Shown: positions 52,869 to 62,600 of the stretch, one piece after another | How positions within the stretch are numbered: position 1 is the first letter of the stretch | Layout: each line of letters begins with the position of its first letter | NCBI RefSeq assembly: GCF_003346515.1 | Contig: NZ_QQNA01000246.1 | Span: 1 to 64,000 of the forward strand | Direction of reading: 5' to 3' | Origin: Streptomyces corynorhini | GTDB taxonomy: Bacteria; Actinomycetota; Actinomycetes; Streptomycetales; Streptomycetaceae | DNA length: 64,000 bases | Position numbers and translations under genes: made by a program | The notes under the pieces: generated by a model | What the model saw: only the letters and a program-made list of their open reading frames with translations | Told to the model about the DNA's origin: nothing | Database searches by the model: none

Positions 52869-53642
52869 ATGCCCGTCACCGACAACAGCCTGGATGGCCT
52901 GCGGGTACTGGTCACCGGCGGCAGCCGGGGCCTGGGCGCGGCGACCGCGCGCCGCTTCGCCGCCGCGGGCGCGACCGTGCTGACGGCCTCCCGCGGCAGG
53001 CCAGAGGAGAACAGCGGTGCCACCTTCCTCGCGGCGGACCTCTCCACGCAGCGGGGTGTGGCCGAACTCGGCCGCCGCGTCGTCGAGCAGGTGGGCGGCG
53101 TGGACGTGCTCGTGAACAACGCGGGCGCGGCGAGCGCCCCGGCGCCGACCCTGAGCCGGTCGGACGCGTCCTGGCAGGCGGACCTGGAGATGAACCTCCT
53201 CAGTGCCGTGCGCCTGGACCGGGCCCTGGTGCCGGGAATGGTCGAGCGGGGCTCCGGCGTCGTCGTGCACGTCTCCTCGATCGCCAGCCAACTGCCGCAG
53301 CGCACCGAGGCGTCCTACGCCGCCGCCAAGGCCGCGCTCAACACCTACAGCCGCGAACTGGCCACCGAGGTCGGCGAGCACGGGGTGCGCGTGGTCTGCG
53401 TCCTTCCCGGCTTCGTCGTCACCGACGGCGCCACCGCCCACCTGAAGCACATGGCCGAGAGGCGGGGCATCACCACCGAGGAGGCCACGCGGCAGATCGT
53501 GGACCACCTGAAGGTCCCCATGGGCCGCCCCGGAGATCCCGAGGATGTCGCCGAGATGATCGCCTTCCTCGCCTCCGACCGCGCGAGATGGCTCACCGGC
53601 GCCCAGTTCCGTGTCGACGGCGGCATCATCCCGACCGTCTGA
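52869..53642 (+). CDS. Short-chain dehydrogenase/reductase
   Basis: 257 residues, ATG 52869 with GGAGGAGAG upstream. Classical SDR: cofactor loop TGGSRGLG, NNAG, catalytic Ser in VVVHVSSIAS and Tyr-x3-Lys in SYAAAKAAL. The Arg in the TASRGR strand suggests NADP(H). The C-terminus FRVDGGIIPTV is typical of FabG-like oxidoreductases. The substrate is unknown. Expression is probably controlled by the divergent TetR; a VOC protein gene follows 32 bases downstream. Confidence 0.9.
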   Translation: MPVTDNSLDGLRVLVTGGSRGLGAATARRFAAAGATVLTASRGRPEENSGATFLAADLSTQRGVAELGRRVVEQVGGVDVLVNNAGAASAPAPTLSRSDASWQADLEMNLLSAVRLDRALVPGMVERGSGVVVHVSSIASQLPQRTEASYAAAKAALNTYSRELATEVGEHGVRVVCVLPGFVVTDGATAHLKHMAERRGITTEEATRQIVDHLKVPMGRPGDPEDVAEMIAFLASDRARWLTGAQFRVDGGIIPTV

Positions 53643-53674
53643 GCACCCACCGACCGCACGAACAGGACACCCCC

Positions 53675-54043
53675 ATGCCCATCACCCTGACCTCCGTGAT
53701 CATCGACGCCGCCGACATCGAGAAGGAAAGCTCCTTCTGGCACCGGCTGCTCGGCGGCTCCCTCACCCTCACGCCGACCCACCACTTCGTTCAGGCTCCC
53801 GGCCTCCCGGTGATCGTCGTCCAGTCCGCCCCCGGACACACCGCCCCGAACTGGCCGGACGGCACCTCCCAGCAGCTGCACCTCGACTTCGGCGTCGACG
53901 ACCTCGCGACCGCCGACCGCACGGCCACCGATGCCGGCGCCACCCGACTGCGGCCCACCGACGGGATCACCCCGGAAACCCGCACCGGTAGCCGTGTCTA
54001 CGCCAGCCCGGCCGGACACCCTCTCTGCCTGCGCTCGACCTGA
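53675..54043 (+). CDS. VOC (glyoxalase/dioxygenase-fold) family protein
   Basis: 122 residues, ATG 53675. Paired beta-alpha-beta-beta-beta modules: VIIDAADIEKESSFWHRLLGG, then LHLDFGVDDLATADRTATDAGATRL and RVYASPAGHPLCLRST. This is the compact single-chain form often encoded beside TetR-SDR pairs. Possible roles are glyoxalase-like detoxification or antibiotic binding. The pair of metal His/Glu is not complete in both modules. Same direction as the SDR and probably co-transcribed. Confidence 0.82.
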   Translation: MPITLTSVIIDAADIEKESSFWHRLLGGSLTLTPTHHFVQAPGLPVIVVQSAPGHTAPNWPDGTSQQLHLDFGVDDLATADRTATDAGATRLRPTDGITPETRTGSRVYASPAGHPLCLRST

Positions 54044-54114
54044 GCCGAACCCGTAGAGTCCGGGGGTTCGTGGCGGCTCGAATCCCATCAGATCCGACGG
54101 GCACCTCCAGCCGC

Positions 54115-54192
54115 CTCCACCCACTCCAACGGCCGAAGTTCAGCGAGCTGCTCACGTACGCGCGGCCGGGCGACACCCTGGCGGCGCCCAGG
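54115..54192 (+). pseudogene. Serine resolvase/invertase fragment
   Basis: The frame around 54115-54192 reads LQRPKFSELLTYARPGDTL, a match to the conserved R-P-x-F-x-x-L-L-x-Y-A-R-x-G-D-T segment of Tn3-type resolvases and other serine recombinases. It is cut off on both sides, and the frame continues into the HxlR gene only by chance. Confidence 0.65.
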
Positions 54193-54273
54193 TCGGCTGC
54201 GCGCCAGGCCGGGGTGTTGGCAGCGTCGGCGCTGAGGGAGGGGCCGGTGAACCTGCATCAACCTGGAGACTCC

Positions 54274-54777
54274 GTGAAACGCACCGACACCTCAGCTTGG
54301 CCGTGCACGATCGCCCGCGCCGGTGTGATCTTCGGCGACCAGTGGAACGTCCTGCTGCTCCGTGAGGCGATCTACGGCACCAGGCGATTCGACGAGTTCC
54401 AGCAGGCATTGGGCATCGCACGGAACATCCTCACCGATCGGCTGAGCAGGCTTGTCAGCGAGGGCCTTTTCGCTCGAACCGCCCAACCGGAGCGACCGGA
54501 TCGGTACGAGTACGTTCTCACCGACAAAGGCCGGGACACGTACCCCGTTCTGCTTGCTATGGCGACCTGGGCGCGGTCCTACATGCTCGGCCCGGACGAA
54601 GATCCTTTGGTCTTCGAGTACCTGACCTGCGCCCACGACTTCGATGCGGTGTCGGCATGCTCGCACTGTGGTGAGCTGCTGAGCCTGGATCAAATAGGCG
54701 TGCGATGGGGACCTGGCCATCCCGCCTACCATCAGCCGTCAATCCTGGACCGGATAGGTTACGACACGGACGGCTAG
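54274..54777 (+). CDS. HxlR-family transcriptional regulator
   Basis: 167 residues from GTG 54274, chosen because GGAG lies six bases upstream and because the longer frame runs into resolvase debris. Winged-helix HxlR core: CTIARAGVIFGDQWNVLLLREAIYGTRRFDEFQQALGIARNILTDRLSRLVSEGLF, then RYEYVLTDKGRDTYPVL. A C-terminal segment with Cys-x2-Cys (CSHCGELL) may bind metal or respond to oxidation. No clear target is adjacent, but it lies just downstream of the SDR-VOC pair. Confidence 0.85.
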   Translation: MKRTDTSAWPCTIARAGVIFGDQWNVLLLREAIYGTRRFDEFQQALGIARNILTDRLSRLVSEGLFARTAQPERPDRYEYVLTDKGRDTYPVLLAMATWARSYMLGPDEDPLVFEYLTCAHDFDAVSACSHCGELLSLDQIGVRWGPGHPAYHQPSILDRIGYDTDG

Positions 54778-54825
54778 GTGTATTGATCACGAGCGTTGTT
54801 GACACGCGCAGGGCTTGATCATGGC

Positions 54826-54879
54826 GAAGACCTCCGGTGTGGTGGGAGCTGTCTGCGAACTCACCGCACGGAGGTCTTC
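54826..54879. other. Hairpin upstream of the IS481 fragment
   Basis: GAAGACCTCCG (54826-54836) and CGGAGGTCTTC (54869-54879) form a perfect 11-bp inverted repeat whose right arm ends at the base before the ATG of the IS481 transposase fragment. In the RNA it would sequester the GGAGG ribosome site, the classic device that silences transposase translation from outside transcripts. Confidence 0.65.
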
Positions 54880-55122
54880 ATGCCCCACCGTAATGCCCGG
54901 CTGACCGTCTTCGGGAGGCGGCCGCTGGTCGAACGTGTCTGTTCGGGCCGTCCTGTCGCGCACGTCGCGGCGGAGATGGGCGTCTCCAGGGCGACGGCAC
55001 ACAAGTGGGTGCGCTGCTGGCGGACCGAGGGCGAGCAGGATCCGACCAGCACCGGCTTCACCGAAGCGGCCGGACCGAGGGGGAGGATGTGGCCTCGTGA
55101 GCAGCGCCAACAGCGGTCCTGA
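54880..55122 (+). pseudogene. IS481-family transposase, N-terminal fragment
   Basis: The first ~55 residues (NARLTVFGRRPLVERVCSG, then RPVAHVAAEMGVSRATAHKWVRCWRTEGE) are the helix-turn-helix/leucine-zipper N-terminus of IS481 transposases. After that the frame loses homology and stops at 55122, without the DDE catalytic domain. The sequence GTTGACACGCG just upstream (~54798) looks like part of an IS481 terminal repeat. A remnant of one IS end. Confidence 0.8.
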
Positions 55123-55184
55123 GCAGTGGTATTGCCCAACCGACGGCGACGTGGCGGTGCCAGCTCACCGGTAGCGGGGTCGGT

Positions 55185-55964
55185 TCAGGCGGCCGGTCGG
55201 GATTCGGCCATCTTGAGCACGGAGCGTGTCGGGAGCAGGGGAACGAGGCGGCTGACGAGCCGGTTCATGCGGCCGGAGACGATACTGGCCGGCGGGTTTC
55301 GACGGTCGAGAGCCGCCAGCACGGTGGTGACCACCTGCTCCGGCGTCTGGAACCGGGCGCCTTGGGTGCTGGTGCCGCTGCGCGCATAGAACTCGGTGCG
55401 CGTCGATCCCGGGGACGCCGCCATCACTGTCAGGCCCGATGCGTGCTGCTCGTGCGCGAGGGCCTCGGCGAAGCGGATCACGAATGCCTTGGCCGCGCTG
55501 TAGACGGCCATGCCCGGCATCGGCAGGTAGCCCGTCAGGCTACCGATGTTGAGCAGGGCCCCCCGCCCGGAGGCGAGCAGATCCGGGAGGAACGCGTGCG
55601 ATGTCTCGACCACGGCGTTGATGTCGAGCTGCAACTGTGCCCGCACTTCGTCAGCGGTGGAGTCCGCGAACGGCTTGGTCAGCCCCATGCCCGCGCAGTT
55701 GACCACGGTATCCACGCGGATCTCCAGTTCGTCCAGCCGCTGCTTGAGGAGCTGTCCGCCGCGCTCGACACTCAGGTCGAAGGCCACGGGATGTGCCGCA
55801 CGCCCCGGCTGCGCGGTGATCTCGGCTGCCAGCTTCCGCAGTGCGTCCTCCCGGCGCCCGACGAGCACGACGTCCGCACCACGACGGGCCAGCCGGCGTG
55901 CGAACTCCGCACCGATCCCGGAACTCGCACCGGTCACCAGAGCGGTCGTTTCCGCGTACTGCAT
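55185..55964 (-). CDS. SDR-family NAD(P)-dependent oxidoreductase
   Basis: 259 residues, ATG 55964 with GAGGAGAG six bases upstream; a longer start at 55997 is possible but less likely. Cofactor loop TGASSGIG, VNCAGMG, Ser in LLNIGSLTGY and Tyr-x3-Lys in VYSAAKAF. The Arg-Arg in the VVLVGRREDAL strand points to NADP(H). The C-terminal helix resembles the DltE/YqjQ-like group. It is divergent from a TetR gene with a palindromic operator between them, so it is the likely target of that regulator. Confidence 0.88.
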   Translation of the reverse strand: MQYAETTALVTGASSGIGAEFARRLARRGADVVLVGRREDALRKLAAEITAQPGRAAHPVAFDLSVERGGQLLKQRLDELEIRVDTVVNCAGMGLTKPFADSTADEVRAQLQLDINAVVETSHAFLPDLLASGRGALLNIGSLTGYLPMPGMAVYSAAKAFVIRFAEALAHEQHASGLTVMAASPGSTRTEFYARSGTSTQGARFQTPEQVVTTVLAALDRRNPPASIVSGRMNRLVSRLVPLLPTRSVLKMAESRPAA

Positions 55965-56004
55965 GACTCTCTCCTCGCCCGTGGCGCTGTCAGCCACGCA
56001 TTAT

Positions 56005-56019
56005 GTGAGAACCTCTCAC
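56005..56019. promoter_or_regulatory. TetR-type operator
   Basis: GTGAGAACCTCTCAC is a perfect six-base inverted repeat with a three-base centre, midway in the 102-base gap between the divergent SDR and TetR genes. A partial second copy (GAGAATGTGAGAG, ~56033-56045) lies next to it. Confidence 0.65.
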
Positions 56020-56066
56020 TTCGAGGGTAGGCGAGAATGTGAGAGTCTTCAACATCGGGAGGTTTC

Positions 56067-56660
56067 ATGGCCGGGCGGGACACGTACCATCACGGCGACC
56101 TGCGCAACGCACTGCTACAGGCGACCAGGGAGCTGGTCCAGGAGCGCGGAGCACGGGGGTTCAGTGTCTCCGAGGCCGCTCGCCGGGCAGGGGTGTCCAT
56201 CTCGGCTCCCTACCGGCACTTCACCGACCGTGACGCGATGCTCGCGGCCACCGCCCAGCGCGCTTTCACCGAACTGGAAACACAATTCGCCACGCTCGCG
56301 CTGAAGGCGCCGCTCCCGGAATGCGCCGCGCAGATCGCCGTCGCCTACGTTGCTTTCGCCTGCCAGGACCCGGCCCGGTTCGAGGTCATGTTCGCCTCCG
56401 GAATCGACAAGGCGTCCCACCCCGAACTGCTGGAACAGACACGTCGCGTCCAGGAACAGCTGGAGGAAGCACTCCAGCCCCACGTTCCTCAGGGAGAGGT
56501 GGTGGGCCGCGCCGCCGAGCTGTGGGCGATCGCGCACGGAGTGGCCTCCCTGACTCTCGGCGGCAACCTGCACCATGTCGTCGATTCTTCCCGTATCGAC
56601 ATGGTCGCCGCGTCCGCTGCGCACGCCTGGGCGAAGGGCGCCTCCGCCTCCGGCATGTAA
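56067..56660 (+). CDS. TetR-family transcriptional regulator
   Basis: 197 residues, ATG 56067 with GGGAGG five bases upstream. HTH: HHGDLRNALLQATRELVQE, then FSVSEAARRAGVSISAPYRHFTDRDAML. The C-terminal domain fits the TetR_C_33/WHG group (FACQDPARFEVMFASGI, then LWAIAHGVASLTLGG). It most likely represses the divergent SDR gene and itself through the palindrome at 56005-56019. Confidence 0.88.
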   Translation: MAGRDTYHHGDLRNALLQATRELVQERGARGFSVSEAARRAGVSISAPYRHFTDRDAMLAATAQRAFTELETQFATLALKAPLPECAAQIAVAYVAFACQDPARFEVMFASGIDKASHPELLEQTRRVQEQLEEALQPHVPQGEVVGRAAELWAIAHGVASLTLGGNLHHVVDSSRIDMVAASAAHAWAKGASASGM

Positions 56661-56940
56661 GACCCGAGGCGCGACCCCCTTCGGCTCTTTTTCGGGCCGC
56701 AGGTCACGGCCACTAGTGCGGGCGTCGGCTCCTGGCCGGTCACCGGCTCGTCGGCGCATGGGGTTTCTCGCATGAGCGATCCTTTGCCCGAGCAAGATCA
56801 AGAGCAGGCCGTGGAACCCCCGCCGATCTTGGATCGGTTCTCAGAACCCGCTCTCACTCAAAAGAGGGACGGACCCCCTTCTGAGACTTGCATGGTGCGA
56901 AAATCCGGGCCCATGCCGGACCCTCGGCAGCCCCCCGTCC
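56661..56940. other. Non-coding DNA with palindromes
   Basis: No supported gene. It contains CCGATC-TTG-GATCGG (56823-56837) overlapping GGTTCT-C-AGAACC (56836-56848), then CTCTCACTCAAAAGAGGGAC. Reversed, this reads as a GGGG-rich start followed by an A/T-poor stretch, reminiscent of a Tn3-type terminal repeat. The identification is tentative. Confidence 0.4.
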
Positions 56941-56949
56941 GACCGGTCG

Positions 56950-57225
56950 GACGCGGACGACATCGAGCAGCACGCCTGTCCGAAGTGTGACGCGCAGCCT
57001 GGCTCGCCGTGCCGCTCACGCGGCGGCGCGGTCACCTCCGCTTACCACACGCGGCCGCTTCACCCAGGTACCCCGGCTGAAGAAGGCGCGGCGGGTACCG
57101 ACCCCCGCCGACCGCAAGCCGGGCAAGCGTCCTCTCCCACCGGTCCGCCCGGCAGCTGCAACCAGCCGCCCGACCAGTGTGGCGAAGGCGGCTGCGCCGC
57201 GCCCGACGGGCCGTACGCGCTGAGC
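56950..57225 (+). pseudogene. Frameshifted N-terminal remnant of a zinc-ribbon serine recombinase
   Basis: Frame 1 (56950 to ~57050) reads DADDIEQHACPKC, then DAQPGSPCRSRGGAVTSAYHT, the zinc-ribbon start of a recombinase family seen in streptomycete plasmids and transposons. Around 57045-57055 the homology shifts by one base to another frame, which continues GRFTQVPRLKKARRVPTPADRKPGK before degenerating and stopping at 57221-57223. The catalytic resolvase domain is missing. Family assignment is from memory of the motif. Confidence 0.6.
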
Positions 57226-57263
57226 GCCAGGGCTGATGCGGGCTGCGGAACATGGCCGACGTT

Positions 57264-57284
57264 CGCCGGTTGGCCAAACCGGCG
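57264..57284. repeat. Short hairpin-forming inverted repeat
   Basis: CGCCGGTT (57264-57271) and AACCGGCG (57277-57284) with a five-base loop. Possible terminator or recombination-site element of the degraded recombinase region. Confidence 0.5.
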
Positions 57285-57936
57285 ATTCTCCGGACTCTTA
57301 TACAGCCGCCGGGACGGGGACGCCTCGGGTGAAGCTCCGCAGCACCTGCCCCGCCTCCGCCGTCCCGATGCCGAGGACGTGAGACGTAGCCGAATTGCCA
57401 CTTGTGCCCCAGTAGCAGCTAGTTGAGTGGGTGTGGCCTCGTCGATTACGCGCTTGGTGAGATCGTCGATCGATGCGACGCGGATCCCCTCATCGAGAGT
57501 AAGGCGGCGCGCCCCAACGATTCACCGGCGTGCGCTGAGACAGGCACTCGGGGAATCGTTACCTCTGTCCCTGAATCAGGTGGCTGTGCCATTTCTGCGC
57601 TTGTCCTGCGGTTCTTGTCCGTAATGCTTAGTGATGATCCAGGCGAGTTCGGTGTGGGTCTCGATCGGTCCAGAGCTACTCCCCGCACCTCAGATGCCGC
57701 CCTGTCCTCATGCGTGCCAGGAGTCGAAGGTGATCGGTGCTGTTCCGTCCGTTCCCCAGGGCAGGTTGATTCTTGTCGGCGTGCGTGCGGCGGTCGTGTT
57801 TCTGGCTGCTGTGTCAGCGTCTGCGGAGGCTCGTCCACGTGACGGGTCAGCCTGGTGCCCGACTGGACCGCCAAGCGCCGGATTGTGTTGTCGGCGTGCC
57901 TGATGATTCGACCTTCCCGCACCACCTGGAGATTTC
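57285..57936. other. Gene-free stretch of lower GC content
   Basis: About 650 bases with no convincing gene on either strand. Frames up to ~160 codons exist but have mixed composition and no recognisable motif. Codon-position GC bias typical of the flanking genes is absent. Likely decayed mobile DNA; the last ~40 bases hold the ribosome site of the S8 protease gene. Confidence 0.5.
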
Positions 57937-59469
57937 ATGCGTGGTTCCGTGCGAACCAGCTGGCGATACCGCGCCGTCATGATCGTGTTGATTTTCTGTG
58001 CCATGGTGCCCGCGGTGACCTCCGCGGCGGACACGGCCGAACCTGTACGAGGTGAGGTGTGGCGGGAAGGACTGGAGTCCGATCTGCGCGTGGAAGGGCT
58101 GATCGTCGCCTACCGGCCCGGTACTGCCATGGCAACGGGGGACGTGTCGGCCGCGTCGGCCGCGCTCCCGTCGCCCGGGGGCGGCGTGCGGCTGTCGGTG
58201 GTCGAACCGTTGCCGTTGGAGCGCATGCTGGTGGGGGTGAGCCCCGCCCGTCTGAGCAAGGCCGAATTGGTGCGCGTGATGGAGTTGATCGCCGCTGACG
58301 AAGGCGTGCGGCTGGTGGAGCCGAACCTTGTTTTTCCACCGCCCGGTGAACTCGGCTCCACGGGCACAGCGCGTCCTGCCGCAGGTGCGCGGGCTCCACA
58401 ACTCGATGATCCGAACGACCCGTACTACCGGGATCAGTGGGGCATTCAGCGAGTGGCGCACACGTACGTGCCGCAAGCCTGGGACCTGGGCGTATCAGGA
58501 CTCAACCAGACGATCGCAGTGGTGGACACCGGCTACATCCGGCACCCCGATATCGCCAACCAGTTGTGGGACCGGGGGCGTAACTTCATCCGCGACGCGC
58601 GCAGCTCCCGCGTCCCCGCGGGCCCCAGTGACGACGCGGAGGACCTGGGGACCTGGGCGGATAGGGGCTACTGCGGCGTGGACCAATATGGAGACCCAGT
58701 GCCTTCCCAGAAGGTACCTAGCTCTTGGCACGGCAGTCATGTCGCGGGCATCGCGGCCGCGCAGGCGAACAACGCCCTCGGGATCGCCGGGATCGCCTAC
58801 AGGGCACGCATCCTTCCGGTGCGGGTGATCGGCGCCTGTGGTGCGGACGGCGCCGACATCGAGAACGGGATTGTCTGGGCCGCAGGTGGCCCGGTGCCGG
58901 GTGGGCGGGTGAACGCTCACCCGGCCGATGTGATCAACCTCAGCCTCGGGGGCGAGAGCGCCTGTTCACCGACGATGCAGGCTGCCCTCGACTACGCGGC
59001 GGGCCAGGGAATCACGGTGGTCATCGCCGCGGGGAACGACAACGCGGATTCAGTCGACTACTCACCCGCCAACTGCGCCGGTCCGAAGATTGTGGTGGGC
59101 GCGCTCCGTGCCGATGGAACCCGGTGGGTGGATGGGCTCCACCAGGGCTCCAACTGGGGTGCGCAGGTGGACGTCGTCGCTCCGGGTGCGGACATTCCCT
59201 CGACGGTGGGCCTCTCTGACGTGGGACCGCTCAGGGATCCGTGGAATTTCGGCGTGCGGAATCAGACGGGCACCAGTATGGCTGCGCCCCATGTCGCCGC
59301 GGTCGCCGCCCTCGTCCGCGAGCGCTATCCGCAGTCGACACCGCTCCAGGTGAAAGAGCGCATCACAGTGGGGGCCGAGGCGATGCAGCAGCCCGGTAAC
59401 TGCTGGGACATGGGCGTGAGTATCTGCGGAAGTGGCCTGGTTCGTGCCTGGAACAGCGTCCAGCCCTGA
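57937..59469 (+). CDS. Secreted subtilisin-family (S8) serine protease
   Basis: 510 residues, ATG 57937 with GGAG five bases upstream. Signal peptide (~1-31: RYRAVMIVLIFCAMVPAVTSAAD), an inhibitor-like propeptide (~32-150), then the catalytic domain. The triad is complete: Asp197 (VVDTGY), His265 (WHGSHVAG), Ser447 (GTSMAAPH), with the oxyanion Asn in AAGNDN. Four Cys in the catalytic domain probably pair outside the cell. No sortase motif or C-terminal anchor is present, so it is released. It immediately precedes the DUF6603-like giant gene in the same direction (146-base gap), which may be coincidental or indicate processing of that protein. Confidence 0.9.
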   Translation: MRGSVRTSWRYRAVMIVLIFCAMVPAVTSAADTAEPVRGEVWREGLESDLRVEGLIVAYRPGTAMATGDVSAASAALPSPGGGVRLSVVEPLPLERMLVGVSPARLSKAELVRVMELIAADEGVRLVEPNLVFPPPGELGSTGTARPAAGARAPQLDDPNDPYYRDQWGIQRVAHTYVPQAWDLGVSGLNQTIAVVDTGYIRHPDIANQLWDRGRNFIRDARSSRVPAGPSDDAEDLGTWADRGYCGVDQYGDPVPSQKVPSSWHGSHVAGIAAAQANNALGIAGIAYRARILPVRVIGACGADGADIENGIVWAAGGPVPGGRVNAHPADVINLSLGGESACSPTMQAALDYAAGQGITVVIAAGNDNADSVDYSPANCAGPKIVVGALRADGTRWVDGLHQGSNWGAQVDVVAPGADIPSTVGLSDVGPLRDPWNFGVRNQTGTSMAAPHVAAVAALVRERYPQSTPLQVKERITVGAEAMQQPGNCWDMGVSICGSGLVRAWNSVQP

Positions 59470-59614
59470 AGCGGGCCGGTCCGTGCCCGGCACCGAGCCC
59501 GATGGACGTATGACCAACTGGCCGGCGGCTGCTTCTCACCGGGCCGCACGAGCGAGGTCGCGGCCTCAAGCACGGGGCTGACCGGCCGACAGGCGCCTGA
59601 GAGATGGGTTGCGC

Positions 59615-62600
59615 ATGAACCTGACCGTGAAGTCCCTGAAGGAAAAGCTGAGGAACTGTCCGAAGGATTTCATCCTGAGCGGCCGGGAGTTCGGGCTCCC
59701 ACAGGCCGAGGAGCTTTTCACGGCGCATCTTCCGGGCGGGACGTTGACCGTCGCAGGGGCACGGGCGGACGTCGAGAAGTTGACCGTGAAGGGCGCGGTG
59801 TCCCTGCGCGGGCCGCTGGAGTCCCCCGTCCAAGGGCCCTTTCCGGCGGAGGTCGTCTTCGCGGCCGACGACGCCGGGGTCACGGTGAGCGGCGTCAGGA
59901 TCGATCTCGCCCTGCCTGACTGGAGCATCCCCGCCGGGCATCTGGACGATGTGGATCCGTCGGTCCTGCGAGGTCTGGGCGACGGGGCCCTCCACCTGGT
60001 TCTGGGGGTGGTTTCCCATCTGGGCGGTCCGGTCTGCGCAGGTGGGCTCGGCGTTGAGCCGGCCTTTACCACCGGAGCGGGAGCGTCCCGCCCGTACGTG
60101 TGGGGCATGCGGCCGGGCAACCCTTCGCTCGCCTGGAACCTGCGTGGATCGTTCCCGCCGGTACCGTTGAAGAAGCTGGACGACCTGCGGCTACTGTGCG
60201 CCTGGATGTCGGTGAAGCCGGACACTTTCAGCCTGCCCGACACCCTCCTCGTGACGCATCCGGGCCTCGTCGGCCTGCAGGTGGACTGCGTTCTCGCTTC
60301 CTCGTCAGGGCCGGCACGGATCCTCTCGATGATCCCCACGGTGGCTCTGGACACGACCTGGGCTCTCATCCCTGACGTCCTGACTCTCTCTTCCCCCTTC
60401 GCGACGTTCCATCTCCACCAGGGCCAGTCGACGCCACGGGCGACGATCGGCGGCACCGTGACCTTGGCCGGGCTGCGGATGCTGGTGCAGGTGTCGGTTC
60501 CCGAGCTGAGAGTGAGCGGATACCTCGGGGAGAAGACCGCCCTCAAACCCCTGCTGGACGCTTATCTTCCCGAGTACGGCCTGACCGGGCTGGACTCCCT
60601 TTCGCTGGACGCGCTCTACTTCACCGCCGATCCCGGAGCGAAGCCCGCCTCCTACGAGTTCGGGATCAGTGTCGTCGGGGCACTGACGATCGGGCCCGCG
60701 GCCCTGACCGGCTTGTATCTGAAGATCATCAAATCCGGCTCGGGCACCAGCGCCACTTTGGCATGCGCCTGGCGGATCGGCACGGGCGAGGTCCAGCTCC
60801 AGGCCCAGTGGGCGACAACCGGCTGGTGCTTCGAAGGGATCCTCACCGGGGCCCGGCCTGCCGAACTCTTCCGGACGTTCGGCATCGACACCCCGCCCGT
60901 TCTCAAAGACCTCACCGTCGACCGGTTGAGCGTGCGCTTCGACACAGCCGATGCCAAGAAGTTCTCCCTGGCCGCCGAAGCGCAGTTCCCCCTCGGTGAA
61001 GCCTCGGCCCGTCTGTTGTTGACGACAGACCTCAAGCAGCGGACCCCCGCGGGGAGCGGGTGGGACCAGACCTACAGCGGCAGCCTGACGCTTGAGGTGC
61101 CCCAAGCGGGCGGCGGCGCGCGGAAGGTGACGTTCACGATCAGCAGGGGCCAGGAGGGGGAGTTCACCGCCGTCTGGACCGACTCCCAGGGGGTGTCGCT
61201 GGCGGATCTGGCCAAGCTGCTGGGCGCTGAGGAGGAGACCGCCGCGGAGTTGCTGCGGAAGCTGGGAACGGCCGACAGGATCACCATCGGCTACTCGTCC
61301 ACGCGTAGGTCGGTGGTGTTCGCCGCTCATGCGAAAGATGCCGGTGGATCGCTGGTCGTGGCGTCCGTCCAGCCGAAGAACGGTGAGCGCGAGTGGGCGG
61401 TGCGCGCCAGTGTGGGGATCGGCGTGGGCTTGTCGCAGGTGCCGCTGCTGAAGGACCAGATTCCGGCCGAGCAGGATCTCTCCCTGCGTGGAGTGGGAGT
61501 GCTGGTGGCGTCGGCGCAGTTGCCCGCGCAGCGGGTGGCGGTGCTGAACCAGGCGCTGTCGGCCTGCGATCCGGACCTTGCGCTGCTGCCCGGCGAGGGG
61601 CTGACCAAGGGCGTGGCGTTCGCGGTGGATGTGCGGTTGCCCGGGACGGCCCACCCCGTGTCCGTACGGGTGAAGGGCGGACGGGACACGCAGGATCCAC
61701 CGCCCGGCGCCCCGGCCGTGCACGCCGCGACGGCCGGGCAGGCGTCCGGGGCGCCGGTGGTGGCGTGGGTGGACGTGCAGCGTGCGGTGGGGCCCGTGCG
61801 GCTGGGCCGCGTCGGGGTCGGTTACGTGGACGGCACGGTATGGGTGCTGTTCGAGGCGTCGCTGGGGATGGCCGGGCTCACGCTCGGCGTCGAGGGGCTC
61901 GGTATCGGTGTGCCGCTGCGGGACCCGGCGAAGCCGGAGTTCCGGCTCGACGGTCTGAGCGCGGGATACGACCGTCCGCCGTTGACGGTCATGGGTGCGC
62001 TGGTCAACAGGCGGGATCCGGATTACGCGCTGCTCATCGAGGGCGTGCTGGTGGTGTCGGCGAGCAAGTTCGGGCTGACCGCGCTGGGCGCCTACGCGCA
62101 GCCCGACGGCGGCGGTTGGCCGTCGATGTTCCTGTTCGGGAAGGTGTCGGGGAGGTTCGGGGGGCCGCCTCCGGTGGAGGTCACCGGGATTCTGGCCGGG
62201 TTCGGTTTCAACAGCACGGTCAGGGTGCCCGAGGGCGACAGGGTCCTGGACTTTCCGTTCCTGAAGAACCTCACCTCCACGGACCCGGACACCGAGCCTT
62301 TGACGGTGCTGAAGACGCTGACGGACGGCGGCGAGAAAGCTGTGGTGCGGCCGGCCGCCGGGCAGATGTGGTTCGCCGCCGGTCTCACCTTCAACGTGTT
62401 CGAGTTCCTCCAGTGCCAGGCGCTGCTGGTCCTGGAGGTCGGTGACGACTTCGCCCTCGCGGTCCTGGGCACGGCGGAGGCCCGGTTCCCCAAGCGGGGT
62501 AAGGCGTATGCGAGGGCCAGCCTGGGCATGTCGGTCAAGTACCGGGCCAGCGAAGGGATCCTGAAGCTCACCGCGCAACTCGCGCCGGGCTCCTACCTGA

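Noticed and set aside
54070..54273. N-terminal extension of the HxlR protein
   Set aside because: The extra residues are resolvase debris; GTG 54274 has a good ribosome site and gives normal family length.
57423..57925. Overlapping frames of ~140-160 codons on both strands
   Set aside because: No motif, no biased codon-position GC and no ribosome site; they lie in decayed DNA between the recombinase remnant and the protease.
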